This document shows, piece after piece, positions 32,554 to 40,706 of a DNA stretch of 64,000 nt. A program made the translations under genes and the position numbers. Each line of letters begins with the position of its first letter. Positions within the stretch are counted from its first letter, which is position 1. A model generated the notes under the pieces. The model saw nothing but the letters and a program-made list of their open reading frames with translations, was not told where the DNA came from and ran no database searches. Where the stretch lies: positions 1 through 64,000 of the forward strand of contig JABJMC010000006.1 in assembly GCA_018659585.1 (NCBI GenBank). The letters are read 5' to 3'. The stretch is from Candidatus Peregrinibacteria bacterium. GTDB taxonomy: Bacteria > Patescibacteriota > Gracilibacteria > UBA1369 > UBA12473.

Positions 32554-33987
32554 TTAGCAGTGTAGATACCGATCAAGCTCCCATTGCGTTACATAAGTAC
32601 GGTAAGAATCCCATTCTTTCATTTTGCCAATATAAAATTCATTAAAGAAATGTTCACCCAGTGCCTCACGAATTACTTCGTTATCACGAAGTGCTTTTAA
32701 GGCATCTTTTAAGGTAGAGGCGACCATTCCCACACCTTTTTCTTTCATTTCTTTTGGCGTTAATTCCCAAATATTATCTTCAATTGGATCTGGGCATTCC
32801 ATCTCTTTTCTGATTCCGTCTAATCCAGCGGCTAACATCGCTGCAAAGGCTAAGTAAGGATTTGCCGATGGGTCTGGGCAACGAAGCTCGCAACGAGAGG
32901 CATATTTAGCTTGCGTTGGATTAACACGTGGTACACGAATTAACGCGGAACGATTGTGTTGACCCCAAGCAGCATTAACTGGCGCTTCGTAGCCAACCAC
33001 CAAACGTTTATAAGAGTTTACAGTTGGGTTGGTAAGCGCGTTGATCGCTTTAATGTGTTTGATCTGTCCAGCAATATAACATTGAGCCAATTTAGACATG
33101 CCATAAACTCCATCTGGGTCGTAAAACTTATTTTCACCATCCTCAATCCCCATTAAAGATTGGTGAACATGCATGCCAGTTCCAGCCACACCAAAGATTG
33201 GCTTAGGCATAAACGTAGCGTGAAGGCCATACATTTGCGCAATCTTTTTTACAGTTAATTTAAGTGTAATTGCATTATCAGCGGTAGTTAGGGCATCCGC
33301 ATATTTAAAGCAGATTTCGTGCTGCCCTTCCGCTACCTCATGATGAAGAGTCTCTACTTCCATCCCCATTTCATCAAGTGCAAAAGCCATATGACGACGC
33401 ACTTCATGCGCCTTATCTACTGCTAAATCAAAATAACCAGCATTATCATTTGGAAGCATTCCAGTTGGTTCACCATTTTCATCAGTTTTAAGTAGGAAAA
33501 ATTCCAATTCTGGACCAGTATTTAATTTAAAACCTAATTTCTTAGCTTCTTCTAATTGTCTTTTTAGGATGCCGCGAGGGTCACCATCAAAAGGAGTTCC
33601 ATCAGGGAGAAAAACATCACAAATTAAACGAGCAGTTACATCTTCGCCATTTTTAGTCCAAGGCAAAACCGCAAAAGTATTCAAATCAGGCTTTAAATAC
33701 ATATCAGACTCAATAACGCGCGAAAATCCACCAATCGAAGAACCATCAAACCAAACATTATTAGTAATAGCATCGGATAGTTTATGGACTGGGATTGAGA
33801 CCGCCTTTAAAACACCATAAATATCCGTGAATTGTAGGTCAACAAATTCCACAGCCTGTTCATTAGCCATATCCATTACCATTTCTTTAGTAACGTTCGC
33901 GCGTGGAATTTTGTCATACATGTGCTCGCGACGAACCTTAGTTAAAAGAGCTGTTTTGGGGGGATCTTGTGTAGCTGCAGGAACCAT
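32554..33987 (-). CDS. glnA: Glutamine synthetase type I
   Basis: A 477-residue ATP-dependent enzyme joining ammonia to glutamate. Key segments: the beta-grasp VWFDGSSIGGF, the metal-site HEVAEGQHEICF, ATFMPKPIFGVAGTGMHVHQSL, and VGYEAPVNAAWGQHNRSALIRVPR. At the position of the adenylylation loop (NLYDLP in enteric GlnA) it reads DNIWELTPKE with Trp for Tyr, so regulation by adenylylation is not expected. This fits the GSI-alpha type. The ATG at 33987 gives a 22-residue leader; Met23 (33921) is an alternative. It is divergent from a TrmB-like regulator. Confidence 0.95.
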   Translation of the reverse strand: MVPAATQDPPKTALLTKVRREHMYDKIPRANVTKEMVMDMANEQAVEFVDLQFTDIYGVLKAVSIPVHKLSDAITNNVWFDGSSIGGFSRVIESDMYLKPDLNTFAVLPWTKNGEDVTARLICDVFLPDGTPFDGDPRGILKRQLEEAKKLGFKLNTGPELEFFLLKTDENGEPTGMLPNDNAGYFDLAVDKAHEVRRHMAFALDEMGMEVETLHHEVAEGQHEICFKYADALTTADNAITLKLTVKKIAQMYGLHATFMPKPIFGVAGTGMHVHQSLMGIEDGENKFYDPDGVYGMSKLAQCYIAGQIKHIKAINALTNPTVNSYKRLVVGYEAPVNAAWGQHNRSALIRVPRVNPTQAKYASRCELRCPDPSANPYLAFAAMLAAGLDGIRKEMECPDPIEDNIWELTPKEMKEKGVGMVASTLKDALKALRDNEVIREALGEHFFNEFYIGKMKEWDSYRTYVTQWELDRYLHC

Positions 33988-34022
33988 AAGAGAGAAAAAT
34001 TAGGAATAATAAAAGTTGCCCA

Positions 34023-34081
34023 TAAAATGGTAGATCCTCCGGGGCAATATTGCGCTCGCCAGAGGATCCGTAACCCATTTT
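34023..34081. repeat. Long hairpin in the glnA-trmB interval
   Basis: GATCCTCCGG and CCAGAGGATC (34033-34042 with 34059-34068) pair with one mismatch. The stem is extended by AAAATGG/CCCATTTT at its base, and the loop itself contains the self-complementary GCAATATTGC-like segment. It lies in the glnA leader, 36-94 bases upstream of the ATG, and could be an RNA control element or a transcription block between the two genes. No T-run follows on either strand. Confidence 0.6.
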
Positions 34082-34131
34082 TACCTGAGGCCGTTTCAAA
34101 ATCAATGTTATCTTGGATTGTAAAAAAAAGC

Positions 34132-34207
34132 TGTAGAAACCTGTTAACAAGCCTTCTTGACCTGTTTTTATAGGTGCGCTATAGTAAGATTGTCGAAAAT
34201 TTCTACA
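34132..34207. promoter_or_regulatory. TGTAGAAA-type operator sites around the trmB promoter
   Basis: An inverted repeat, TGTCGAAA-A-TTTCTACA (34191-34207), lies just downstream of the -10 box. An identical half-site TGTAGAAA is upstream of the -35 box at 34132-34139. Flanking a regulator's promoter like this is typical of autoregulation. That the TrmB-like protein binds here is inferred. Confidence 0.5.
34157..34185 (+). promoter_or_regulatory. Promoter of the TrmB-like regulator gene
   Basis: TTGACC (34157-34162), a 17-base spacer and TATAGT (34180-34185). Transcription would start near 34192, inside the inverted repeat 34191-34207, about 32 bases before the ATG at 34224. Confidence 0.75.
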
Positions 34208-34223
34208 ACAAAACAACTTGACT

Positions 34224-34970
34224 ATGGATTTAAAAAATGTTCTAAAAGGTATTGGTTTTAATAGCAAAGAATCCAGTGTTTATTTAGCTGCTTTAGAATT
34301 AGGCGCTTCCCCAGCTTCGGATATTGCTCATCGGGCCAAACTTAATCGCGTTACTACTTATGACATCCTAGATAAGCTTATGCGCAAGGGGTGTATTAGT
34401 CAGTACACTCAACGGGGGACTAAGATTTTTTCGGCAACTGATCCGGATGCCTTGCGTGAGAATTATCGTAATAAATACATGAATTTTAAGGCGGCTCTTC
34501 CGGATTTCAGAAGAGTTTCTGGGACTATTCGCCATCCACGTGTTCGATATTATGAGGGGATTGAAGGAATGAAAAGAATTTACGCGGATACTTTGACTGC
34601 CAAAACAGAGATTCTAAACTACGCTGATTCCAAATCTATTCGTGAGTATTGGCCAGCCTATGATGAGGAGTATGTTAAATCTAGAGTTAAGAAAAAAATC
34701 TATTTACGTGGAATTTGTCCAGATGATGAAGTTGGAAAATCTGTGGCGGCTAAGAATAAAAATAATTATCGTGAAATTCGGCTGGTTCCACCCAGTGAAT
34801 TTTCTTTTACTAACGAAATCAATGTTTATGATGACAAAGTAGGCATTATTTCATTTGGTGAAGATCGCACTGTTTTGGGAATGATTATAGAAAGCACGGA
34901 AATTGCTAATACCCAAAGAGCGATTTTTGTGATGGCCTGGGAATTCGCGAATATGCGGAAAGCACGTTAA
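34224..34970 (+). CDS. TrmB-family transcriptional regulator
   Basis: A 248-residue regulator with an N-terminal winged helix-turn-helix of the TrmB type (LKGIGFNSKESSVYLAALELG, AHRAKLNRVTTYDILDKLMRKG). A linker and a C-terminal ligand-like domain with RYYEGIEGMKRIYADTL follow. TrmB regulators are mostly archaeal sugar- or redox-linked repressors/activators, but bacterial forms occur in CPR. The ATG at 34224 is chosen over a TTG at 34218. Divergence from glnA and the operator-like repeats suggest it controls itself and perhaps nitrogen assimilation. Confidence 0.88.
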   Translation: MDLKNVLKGIGFNSKESSVYLAALELGASPASDIAHRAKLNRVTTYDILDKLMRKGCISQYTQRGTKIFSATDPDALRENYRNKYMNFKAALPDFRRVSGTIRHPRVRYYEGIEGMKRIYADTLTAKTEILNYADSKSIREYWPAYDEEYVKSRVKKKIYLRGICPDDEVGKSVAAKNKNNYREIRLVPPSEFSFTNEINVYDDKVGIISFGEDRTVLGMIIESTEIANTQRAIFVMAWEFANMRKAR

Positions 34971-34972
34971 AT

Positions 34973-37000
34973 CTAAACTCGCCCAAATTTTCTTTCCAGT
35001 TCCGAGTAAGTCATACGGATCATGGTTGGGCGGCCGTGTGCACAAGCAGAGCTGCCTTCGGTTTCGAGGAGTGATTTAATCAGGGCTTCTTGCTCATAAG
35101 TGGAAAGCCGACGATTGAATTTAATGGCGGCGCGGCAGGCCAGGGTGTGCAAAATATGGTCGTGTCGTCGCGCCGCCTCCTTCGGCGCTTGTTCATTAAG
35201 AAGGTCATCAATAAATCCTTGCATCACCTCGCCAACATCTTCATCCACCAAAAAGTCCGGAACTGTATCAATATTAAAAGTACTGCCACCAAATTCACTA
35301 ATTTCAAATCCCAAAGATCCCAAAAGTTCCAAATTTTCCTCAAGCACCGCTTTTTCACGATAATTTAGTTCCAACTGAATTGGTGTGAGCAAGGATTGCT
35401 TAGTTGGCTCGCGTTCTGTTTCATTCGCTCTAAATTTACCCAACATCACACGTTCATGAGCCGCGTGTTGATCAATTACCACAATTCCCTCATCATCCTG
35501 CGCAATTATATAGCTGTTTTTAACCTGGGCAATTGGTCTAATTCGTCCTTGAACTCGTGTTTCAGAATAAGCTTCATCAAAAGTCGCAACCGCATCATTA
35601 ACAGACTCGGGCTCGCTAACAATCGGCGCCCCAAAAACCGGACTAGCCGGCGCAGCGCTGGGCGCACTACTTGGCGCTCCAAACATCGATGAAACCGGGC
35701 CGCTTGATGGCATCTCAGAAACTGTTGGTTCCTCGGTAATTCCACGCGCCGCTAATCTTTCCTGCCGTTTTTGCAAAAGGTAAGCTCTGCGCGTCGCAAT
35801 ATCCGAAGATCCCATTGTATACGAAGCACTAGTCCGCGCTCCAGGAGTAAATTCACCACTCAAGCTTAAACTTGGCGCCTCGGTTGGGTCATATTCTGCT
35901 CCAGATTCCTCGACTTTTGGGCGCTCATTTGAGACCGCCTGGATATTCTTTTTACGCATATAAGCTGGCATGTCTAAATTCGATTCTCGAAGTGGCACAT
36001 TATGCATCAAGTGTTCCTTGTGAAGAGCTCCATGTACCGCAGATTTTACTACTCGAAAAACTTCCTGAGGATTTGCAAAACGAACCTCTAATTTTCGCGG
36101 ATGAACATTTACATCAATTCGATTCGGATCAATTTTAATCGAAACCACAAACACGGGGTGTTGCGTCGACGGAATTAAGTTAGAAAATCCCTCTTTGATC
36201 GCGTACGCCAACCGATGATCCTGCACTGGCCGACCATTTATAATAAAGTACTGATACTTGCGCGTCGTGCGGGCAGTCTGCGGTTTGCCAACGTGTCCAC
36301 TAATCTGTAAATCACTGCCTCCATAAAAAATTTCAATCATCTCGCTGCTTACAGCTTTTCCAAATAACGCCCCAATCCTGGCCGCTATTTTTGAAGTTTT
36401 AAGTAAATCAAAAACCGTTCGATTATTTGATACAAATTTAAACGCCACCTCCGGATGAGCCAGGGACGCATCTTGAACCGCGTCTAAAATATGACGGTAT
36501 TCAGTTTGTTCACTTTTTAAATATTTTTTCCGCGCTGGAGTATTAAAAAACAAATTAGAAATTTCTAATTTCGTACCCACCGAACATCCCGCCGCTGTCA
36601 CCACCGGATCCTTTCCGCCTTCCATTTCTAGCCGAATCCCTCCGAGTGCATCCTCTCGTTTAGTTTGCAAAACAACATTCGAAACAGAGGCAATACTAGC
36701 CAATGCTTCTCCTCTAAATCCCAAAGTTTTCAACTTATCCAAGTCATCTAAATCACGGATTTTAGAAGTCGCGTGCCTCTCAAAAGCCAAGCGCGCATCC
36801 ATCTCATCCATCCCCACACCATCATCAGTTATCACAATTTTCTCGGTCCCGCCTTTTGCAATCTCCACCGTAATATGAGTTGCCTTGGCATCAATCGCGT
36901 TTTCTAATAACTCTTTTACAATCGAAGCCGGTCGTTCAATTACCTCGCCAGCCGCGATTTGATTAACTAATTGATCTGGTAAAACACGAATTTGTCCCAT
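34973..37000 (-). CDS. mutL: DNA mismatch repair protein MutL
   Basis: A 675-residue protein. The GHKL ATPase domain has IAAGEVIERPASIVKELLENA, DDGVGMD and FRGEALASI. A variable linker of about 130 residues rich in Pro/Ala/Ser follows (360-490), then the dimerisation/endonuclease domain with VVIDQHAAHERVMLG, ACRAAIKFNRRLS and ACAHGRPTMI. The endonuclease motif DQHAxxExxxxE lacks its last Glu (Gly instead). The start at 37000 has AGGA 5 bases upstream and begins MGQIRVLPDQL; the longer frame from 37099 would run into the next gene. Confidence 0.94.
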   Translation of the reverse strand: MGQIRVLPDQLVNQIAAGEVIERPASIVKELLENAIDAKATHITVEIAKGGTEKIVITDDGVGMDEMDARLAFERHATSKIRDLDDLDKLKTLGFRGEALASIASVSNVVLQTKREDALGGIRLEMEGGKDPVVTAAGCSVGTKLEISNLFFNTPARKKYLKSEQTEYRHILDAVQDASLAHPEVAFKFVSNNRTVFDLLKTSKIAARIGALFGKAVSSEMIEIFYGGSDLQISGHVGKPQTARTTRKYQYFIINGRPVQDHRLAYAIKEGFSNLIPSTQHPVFVVSIKIDPNRIDVNVHPRKLEVRFANPQEVFRVVKSAVHGALHKEHLMHNVPLRESNLDMPAYMRKKNIQAVSNERPKVEESGAEYDPTEAPSLSLSGEFTPGARTSASYTMGSSDIATRRAYLLQKRQERLAARGITEEPTVSEMPSSGPVSSMFGAPSSAPSAAPASPVFGAPIVSEPESVNDAVATFDEAYSETRVQGRIRPIAQVKNSYIIAQDDEGIVVIDQHAAHERVMLGKFRANETEREPTKQSLLTPIQLELNYREKAVLEENLELLGSLGFEISEFGGSTFNIDTVPDFLVDEDVGEVMQGFIDDLLNEQAPKEAARRHDHILHTLACRAAIKFNRRLSTYEQEALIKSLLETEGSSACAHGRPTMIRMTYSELERKFGRV

Positions 37001-37038
37001 AGTAGTCCTATGATGCCGCGCTAAGAACAAAAACGCAA

Positions 37039-38337
37039 CTACTCTATTTCTTTCAAAGTTAAAGCCCCATTTGGACACACCGTTACACATAAACTGCAAT
37101 CTTCACATAATTCAGGGTCCACGTCTGGGAAAGCTCTAGATTCAAGGCCTTCCGCTACTACAAGCGGCGTTATAGCCCGCGATCCACAAGCATCCATGCA
37201 ATCCATGCAACCTGTACATGATTCTTCATTAAGGCTTAAGGTCAACGGTTCAGTCAGGCTATGTAATTCAGGGGATCTTCCTAAATCAATATTAGTTGCA
37301 AAAAACTGCCCCAAAGTTTCTACATAGCGGCCGATTCCTTTGTGCCGTCTAGCAATTTCTTGTTCTAGATTTTTAAAGGTATCCGCAACTCGACAACGAG
37401 CCTGCACTGCATTTTCCTGCAACGCATCATGCAACATCATTAGTCCCTCTTCTGGGCCATGCGCTAAAAAGTGCGTACATGCTTCCACAGCATCTGCCCC
37501 ATTTTCAAAATATTCTTGAATATTATGAGTCGTTACCCCACCAACTGCAATATAAGGATAATCAGCCCCTAAAGTTTCTTTAACTCGGCGGCAAATTAAA
37601 GGTGAAATTTCAGACAAAGGCAATCCCGCCAGCCAACCTTCTTCTTCCGCCAACATTCTTTGCGAATCATAAGGACCTAAAGAATTAATCCCCACAATTC
37701 CGGCTGCCCCCTCTTCTTTAATCATTTGTGCAATTTCTAAATAATGGCCGTCATAATAACTAATTTTTACAAACACTGGATATATCCATCCAGCCGCCTT
37801 AACCGCAGCTCGAACCCGATCACGCGCTTTATTAGGGTCATCTTTAGAGTGATGAAGAGAAACCTCGAAAAATATTGGAGGCAAGCCTGTAAAAAGAGTC
37901 AAAAAATTTTTAATTTCACGGATGTTCCGTTCAATTTCGTCCGCCTCATATCCCACACTAATAAAAAGAGGGGAGTTAGTTTTTAAAGCCTGTTCAAGAA
38001 GAGGTAAATATTCCTGTTTAAATCTTCCCGCAAACGAAGTCTCACAATTCATACTCACTCCCGCACGCATCATAATTCGCCGCGTATCCGGTTCTCGAAT
38101 ACTATCTAAAGCTTCTGCCCCGCGTGAAGGTCCGCCACCCATAGTTTTCATGGCTAAAAAGGGCTGAATCCCGCGTTGAGTAATTGGGCTATCCTTATCA
38201 ATATCAAGGTCGCGGCCATCAGAAGCATGGCCCGTGAATTCTGCAATTGGTTTAATGGAAGCCGTATGCGGGCCCGAGGCCACACCAATTAAAGGAATTT
38301 CATAACCGCAAATATTTGCAGTGGGACATTCTGACAT
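37039..38337 (-). CDS. Dihydroorotate dehydrogenase-type enzyme fused to a two-cluster ferredoxin domain
   Basis: A 432-residue protein. Residues 1-330 form a flavin TIM-barrel of the class 1 dihydroorotate/dihydropyrimidine dehydrogenase family (IGVASGPHTA, LAMKTMGGGPSRG, FVKISYYDG, IAVGGVTTHNIQEYFENGADAVEA). The last 60 residues carry two 4Fe-4S sites, CTGCMDCMDAC and CEDCSLCVTVC. This layout matches PreA-like or ferredoxin-linked PyrD enzymes. A role in pyrimidine synthesis or breakdown is likely; ferredoxin rather than quinone or fumarate would be the electron partner. The ATG at 38337 is preferred over a TTG at 38361. Confidence 0.85.
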   Translation of the reverse strand: MSECPTANICGYEIPLIGVASGPHTASIKPIAEFTGHASDGRDLDIDKDSPITQRGIQPFLAMKTMGGGPSRGAEALDSIREPDTRRIMMRAGVSMNCETSFAGRFKQEYLPLLEQALKTNSPLFISVGYEADEIERNIREIKNFLTLFTGLPPIFFEVSLHHSKDDPNKARDRVRAAVKAAGWIYPVFVKISYYDGHYLEIAQMIKEEGAAGIVGINSLGPYDSQRMLAEEEGWLAGLPLSEISPLICRRVKETLGADYPYIAVGGVTTHNIQEYFENGADAVEACTHFLAHGPEEGLMMLHDALQENAVQARCRVADTFKNLEQEIARRHKGIGRYVETLGQFFATNIDLGRSPELHSLTEPLTLSLNEESCTGCMDCMDACGSRAITPLVVAEGLESRAFPDVDPELCEDCSLCVTVCPNGALTLKEIE

Positions 38338-38361
38338 GTGGGGGTGGATTAGTAGTCTCAA

Positions 38362-38391
38362 AACCTACCGTAAGTTTTTGGGTGTCGTCAA
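38362..38391 (-). promoter_or_regulatory. Promoter of the DHODH-ferredoxin gene
   Basis: On the minus strand TTGACG (38391-38386) is followed after 18 bases by TAGGTT (38367-38362), about 25 bases before the ATG. The -35 box lies in a perfect inverted repeat shared with the divergent promoter. Confidence 0.55.
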
Positions 38392-38404
38392 TATGAATAT
38401 TGAC
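38387..38404. promoter_or_regulatory. Perfect 8-2-8 inverted repeat between divergent promoters
   Basis: GTCAATAT-GA-ATATTGAC. Each arm contains most of the -35 box of one of two diverging promoters (38386-38391 minus, 38400-38405 plus). A protein bound here would cover both, so it is an operator candidate. Back-to-back -35 boxes alone would explain only part of the symmetry. Confidence 0.55.
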
Positions 38405-38429
38405 AAAAAGCGCGCACTGGGTGTACAAA
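38400..38429 (+). promoter_or_regulatory. Promoter upstream of the 38456 gene
   Basis: A perfect TTGACA (38400-38405) followed after 18 bases by TACAAA (38424-38429). Transcription would start near 38436, which supports the ATG at 38456 as the real start. Confidence 0.65.
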
Positions 38430-38455
38430 AGTTATCCATCCTAACCCCATTTAGC

Positions 38456-38881
38456 ATGACACAAACTCCACCCTTAGCTAAAGAAACAACTAAAGCCCCC
38501 GAAACCGTTCAATTACCGCAAGCTGCCCTTGCTGGATTTTTTGACCATGTAGAAGATGAGGCGGATCAAGAAGATCGTAAAAACGATATGATTAATGCGG
38601 TTGATGAAGCTTTGCGAGATCACGGAATGGAAACTTTTGAGGGAGCCGTGGATTTTTTTGTTGATGACGATTTTCATTGCGTAACCATTTGGATAACACC
38701 ACCAGACAGCATGTCTCAAGAAGATTTTGAGGCAATTATTGATAAACTATTTCCGAACGGTGTGTTAAAAGACAGAAATGCAGGCGCCCAGTTTTTGGTA
38801 ATCCCTTTAGAGAAGCCGGCTGCTAAGAAAGATGTGGTCTCTGTAGTCCAAGAGACTTCTAAGGGGAGATTTCGTATCTAA
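38456..38881 (+). CDS. Hypothetical acidic protein of 141 residues
   Basis: Not recognised. A Thr/Pro-rich N-terminus of about 20 residues precedes a compact alpha/beta domain: FFDHVEDEADQEDRKNDMINAVDEAL, then FVDDDFHCVTIWITPP, MSQEDFEAIIDKLFP and AQFLVIPLEKP. The alternating helix-strand pattern suggests a small ferredoxin-like fold. No membrane helix. The ATG at 38456 is chosen because the promoter maps between it and the longer in-frame start at 38321. It is divergent from the DHODH-ferredoxin gene. Confidence 0.75.
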   Translation: MTQTPPLAKETTKAPETVQLPQAALAGFFDHVEDEADQEDRKNDMINAVDEALRDHGMETFEGAVDFFVDDDFHCVTIWITPPDSMSQEDFEAIIDKLFPNGVLKDRNAGAQFLVIPLEKPAAKKDVVSVVQETSKGRFRI

Positions 38882-38988
38882 AACCCTTGACAAACTCCCC
38901 AGATAGTATAGATTTCGACTGATCTTACCCTTCAGGTTAAATTCAAAAAATTACAAAATTTTACGTAAGTTAAGTCAACCCCCTCATA

Positions 38989-39016
38989 TTGACTCTCCAA
39001 CCTGGATGCGTAAAAT
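38989..39016 (+). promoter_or_regulatory. Promoter upstream of the LysM-M23 peptidase gene
   Basis: TTGACT (38989-38994) and TAAAAT (39011-39016) with a 16-base spacer. The mRNA would carry a leader of about 40 bases before the GTG at 39066. A second TTGACA at 38887-38892 lies further up, with a weak -10 (TAGATT at 38909). Confidence 0.6.
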
Positions 39017-39065
39017 ATATATGAAATACTGATACGGACCTGCACTACGAGTTTTTAAGATCATC

Positions 39066-40256
39066 GTGAGTTTATTAACCCCTTCAAAGATTAATAACAA
39101 CGTCAATCACGACGCTCGCAAAGAGCGCCACCATAAATTGTTTGGAAAGACCAGATCTCGAGTTGCCCGTTTCAATCAAATCCGAGGGCGATTAAATCGT
39201 CACGCTCATAATGGTCGTACTCGATTTTGTGATCCTTTGCACGGTCATTCTCCAGCCCAGCGACTCTTTTTCCGAGTAGCTGGTTTATGTATGGTTCTCC
39301 TTATTATTAATTCTGCTAATCCTAGTTACGCTTATGATTTAGGGGGTAGCTATAATTCCGAGGTTTATGACAGTTTAGAGGTTAATACAAATTTAAGTTT
39401 TTATTCTGATCAGGACGGTTATATTACCAAAACAATGCCCAGTGAAGGCGAAGCTCGTTATTTGAATCGTGGCTCTGAATATGTCACGCACGAGGTTCAG
39501 CCCGGCGACACTTTATCAGTGATTGCTTATCGGTATGACCTTTCTATGAACACTATCCTCTGGGCTAATTCTAGCCTGGGAAATGGTAATTATTTGAAAT
39601 TAGGAGAAGAAATTAAAATTCCACCAGCTGATGGCTATGGCGTAAAAGTTAAAAGTGGGAATACTTTGACTGCTTTAGTTGAAAAATATGAAGGGGACGA
39701 AGAACAAACTCTAGCTTTTAACGAATTGGCTGAAGATGGAACTTTAATTGTTGGCGAAGAATTGTTTATTGTTGATGGTGAAAAACCTTATGTTTATGTC
39801 GCGGCAACTACTCGTAATGACTACACAACTAGTTATGCCAATACAACGCGTATTTCGAATGATATTGTCGCCACGCCAACTGGTAATGGTTGGGTTAGGC
39901 CAACTTCTGGTGCCCTTACGCAAGGATATCGTTGGGGTCACTATGCTTTTGATATTGCCGATCGTGGCAAACCACCGATTGTAGCGGCTGATGGCGGAAC
40001 TGTTCTCCAGGCTGATTATGGATGGAATGGCGGTTATGGAAATGTGGTAAAAATAGATCACGGAAATGGATACATAACACTTTATGCTCACATGGAAGAG
40101 CTTTATGTTGTGGCGGGTGATTCTGTAAATGCCGGGACAGTTATTGGTAAAATGGGAGCTACCGGAAGAGTTTATGGAGCCACGGGTATTCACCTTCATT
40201 TTGAACTTATTTACAATGGTGTGAAGGTTAATCCATCGCAAGTATTTGGTTGGTAA
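39066..40256 (+). CDS. LysM-M23 peptidoglycan endopeptidase
   Basis: A 396-residue exported cell-wall hydrolase. A basic N-terminus of 65 residues precedes a signal-anchor (66-88, ending SYAY). A LysM domain (about 139-186: VQPGDTLSVIAYRYDLSMNTILWAN), a second degenerate LysM (192-236) and the M23 metallopeptidase domain follow. Zinc ligands: His292 and Asp296 in GHYAFDIAD, and His378 in HLHFEL, with His342 nearby. It should cut peptide cross-links of peptidoglycan. The start is a GTG, as the next Met (76) lies inside the hydrophobic segment. An intrinsic terminator follows. Confidence 0.92.
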   Translation: MSLLTPSKINNNVNHDARKERHHKLFGKTRSRVARFNQIRGRLNRHAHNGRTRFCDPLHGHSPAQRLFFRVAGLCMVLLIINSANPSYAYDLGGSYNSEVYDSLEVNTNLSFYSDQDGYITKTMPSEGEARYLNRGSEYVTHEVQPGDTLSVIAYRYDLSMNTILWANSSLGNGNYLKLGEEIKIPPADGYGVKVKSGNTLTALVEKYEGDEEQTLAFNELAEDGTLIVGEELFIVDGEKPYVYVAATTRNDYTTSYANTTRISNDIVATPTGNGWVRPTSGALTQGYRWGHYAFDIADRGKPPIVAADGGTVLQADYGWNGGYGNVVKIDHGNGYITLYAHMEELYVVAGDSVNAGTVIGKMGATGRVYGATGIHLHFELIYNGVKVNPSQVFGW

Positions 40257-40280
40257 CGTAGATACAAATCTTCAGGTTAC

Positions 40281-40305
40281 AATTCACCCCCGGGGGTGAA
40301 TTTTT
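40281..40305 (+). terminator. Intrinsic terminator after the LysM-M23 gene
   Basis: A perfect 22-base palindrome, AATTCACCCCC/GGGGGTGAATT (40281-40302), running into TTTTTCTCT. It lies 24 bases past the stop codon. Confidence 0.88.
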
Positions 40306-40349
40306 CTCTGTAAAAACGTCAAAAACAGATCGTGTTCGTCAAGCTACCC

Positions 40350-40378
40350 TTGCCACCTCAGCCCAGTTCCTCTAAACT
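40350..40378 (+). promoter_or_regulatory. Promoter upstream of yidD-purH
   Basis: TTGCCA (40350-40355), a 17-base spacer and TAAACT (40373-40378), located between the terminator of the preceding gene and the yidD ATG at 40417. Confidence 0.55.
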
Positions 40379-40416
40379 AACTCCCGGCTTATTCCGTTTC
40401 TAACCTTGCGCCTTAA

Positions 40417-40695
40417 ATGCTGGACTTTTTCAAGTCTTTCTTCGGCTCTCTGCTTCACATGCCGCAACAGTTATTACTGCTTGCGATAAGGCTCTACCAA
40501 AAAACCCTTTCTCCAGATCATGGGCCTCTTAGTCGTATTTTCCCAGGAGGGTTTTGTCGGTACACACCGAGCTGTTCTGAGTATGGAAGACTCGCGATTT
40601 TAAAGCACGGTGCTATTAAAGGTGGAATCAAAGCTGTTTGGCGCATTATGCGCTGTAATCCATGTAGTCGTGGTGGGGTGGACCTACCTAAATAA
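40417..40695 (+). CDS. yidD: Membrane protein insertion efficiency factor YidD
   Basis: A 92-residue protein of the YidD (haemolytic-domain) family. An amphipathic N-terminus is followed by the conserved core [27 protein letters not shown], a [19 protein letters not shown] helix and GGVDLPK. It assists YidC-dependent membrane protein insertion in other bacteria. Here it is next to purH rather than rnpA-yidC. Confidence 0.92.
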   Translation: MLDFFKSFFGSLLHMPQQLLLLAIRLYQKTLSPDHGPLSRIFPGGFCRYTPSCSEYGRLAILKHGAIKGGIKAVWRIMRCNPCSRGGVDLPK

Positions 40696-40706
40696 CCCAT
40701 TTTAAA

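Noticed and set aside
33938-34267. Minus-strand ORF of 109 codons over the glnA-trmB interval
   Set aside because: It spans the hairpin, the trmB promoter and the starts of both genes in a wrong frame and has no family resemblance.
39744-40241. Long antisense ORF (165 codons) inside the LysM-M23 gene
   Set aside because: The plus strand encodes a complete zinc peptidase; the antisense product is Ile/Ser/Asn-rich with no start signals.
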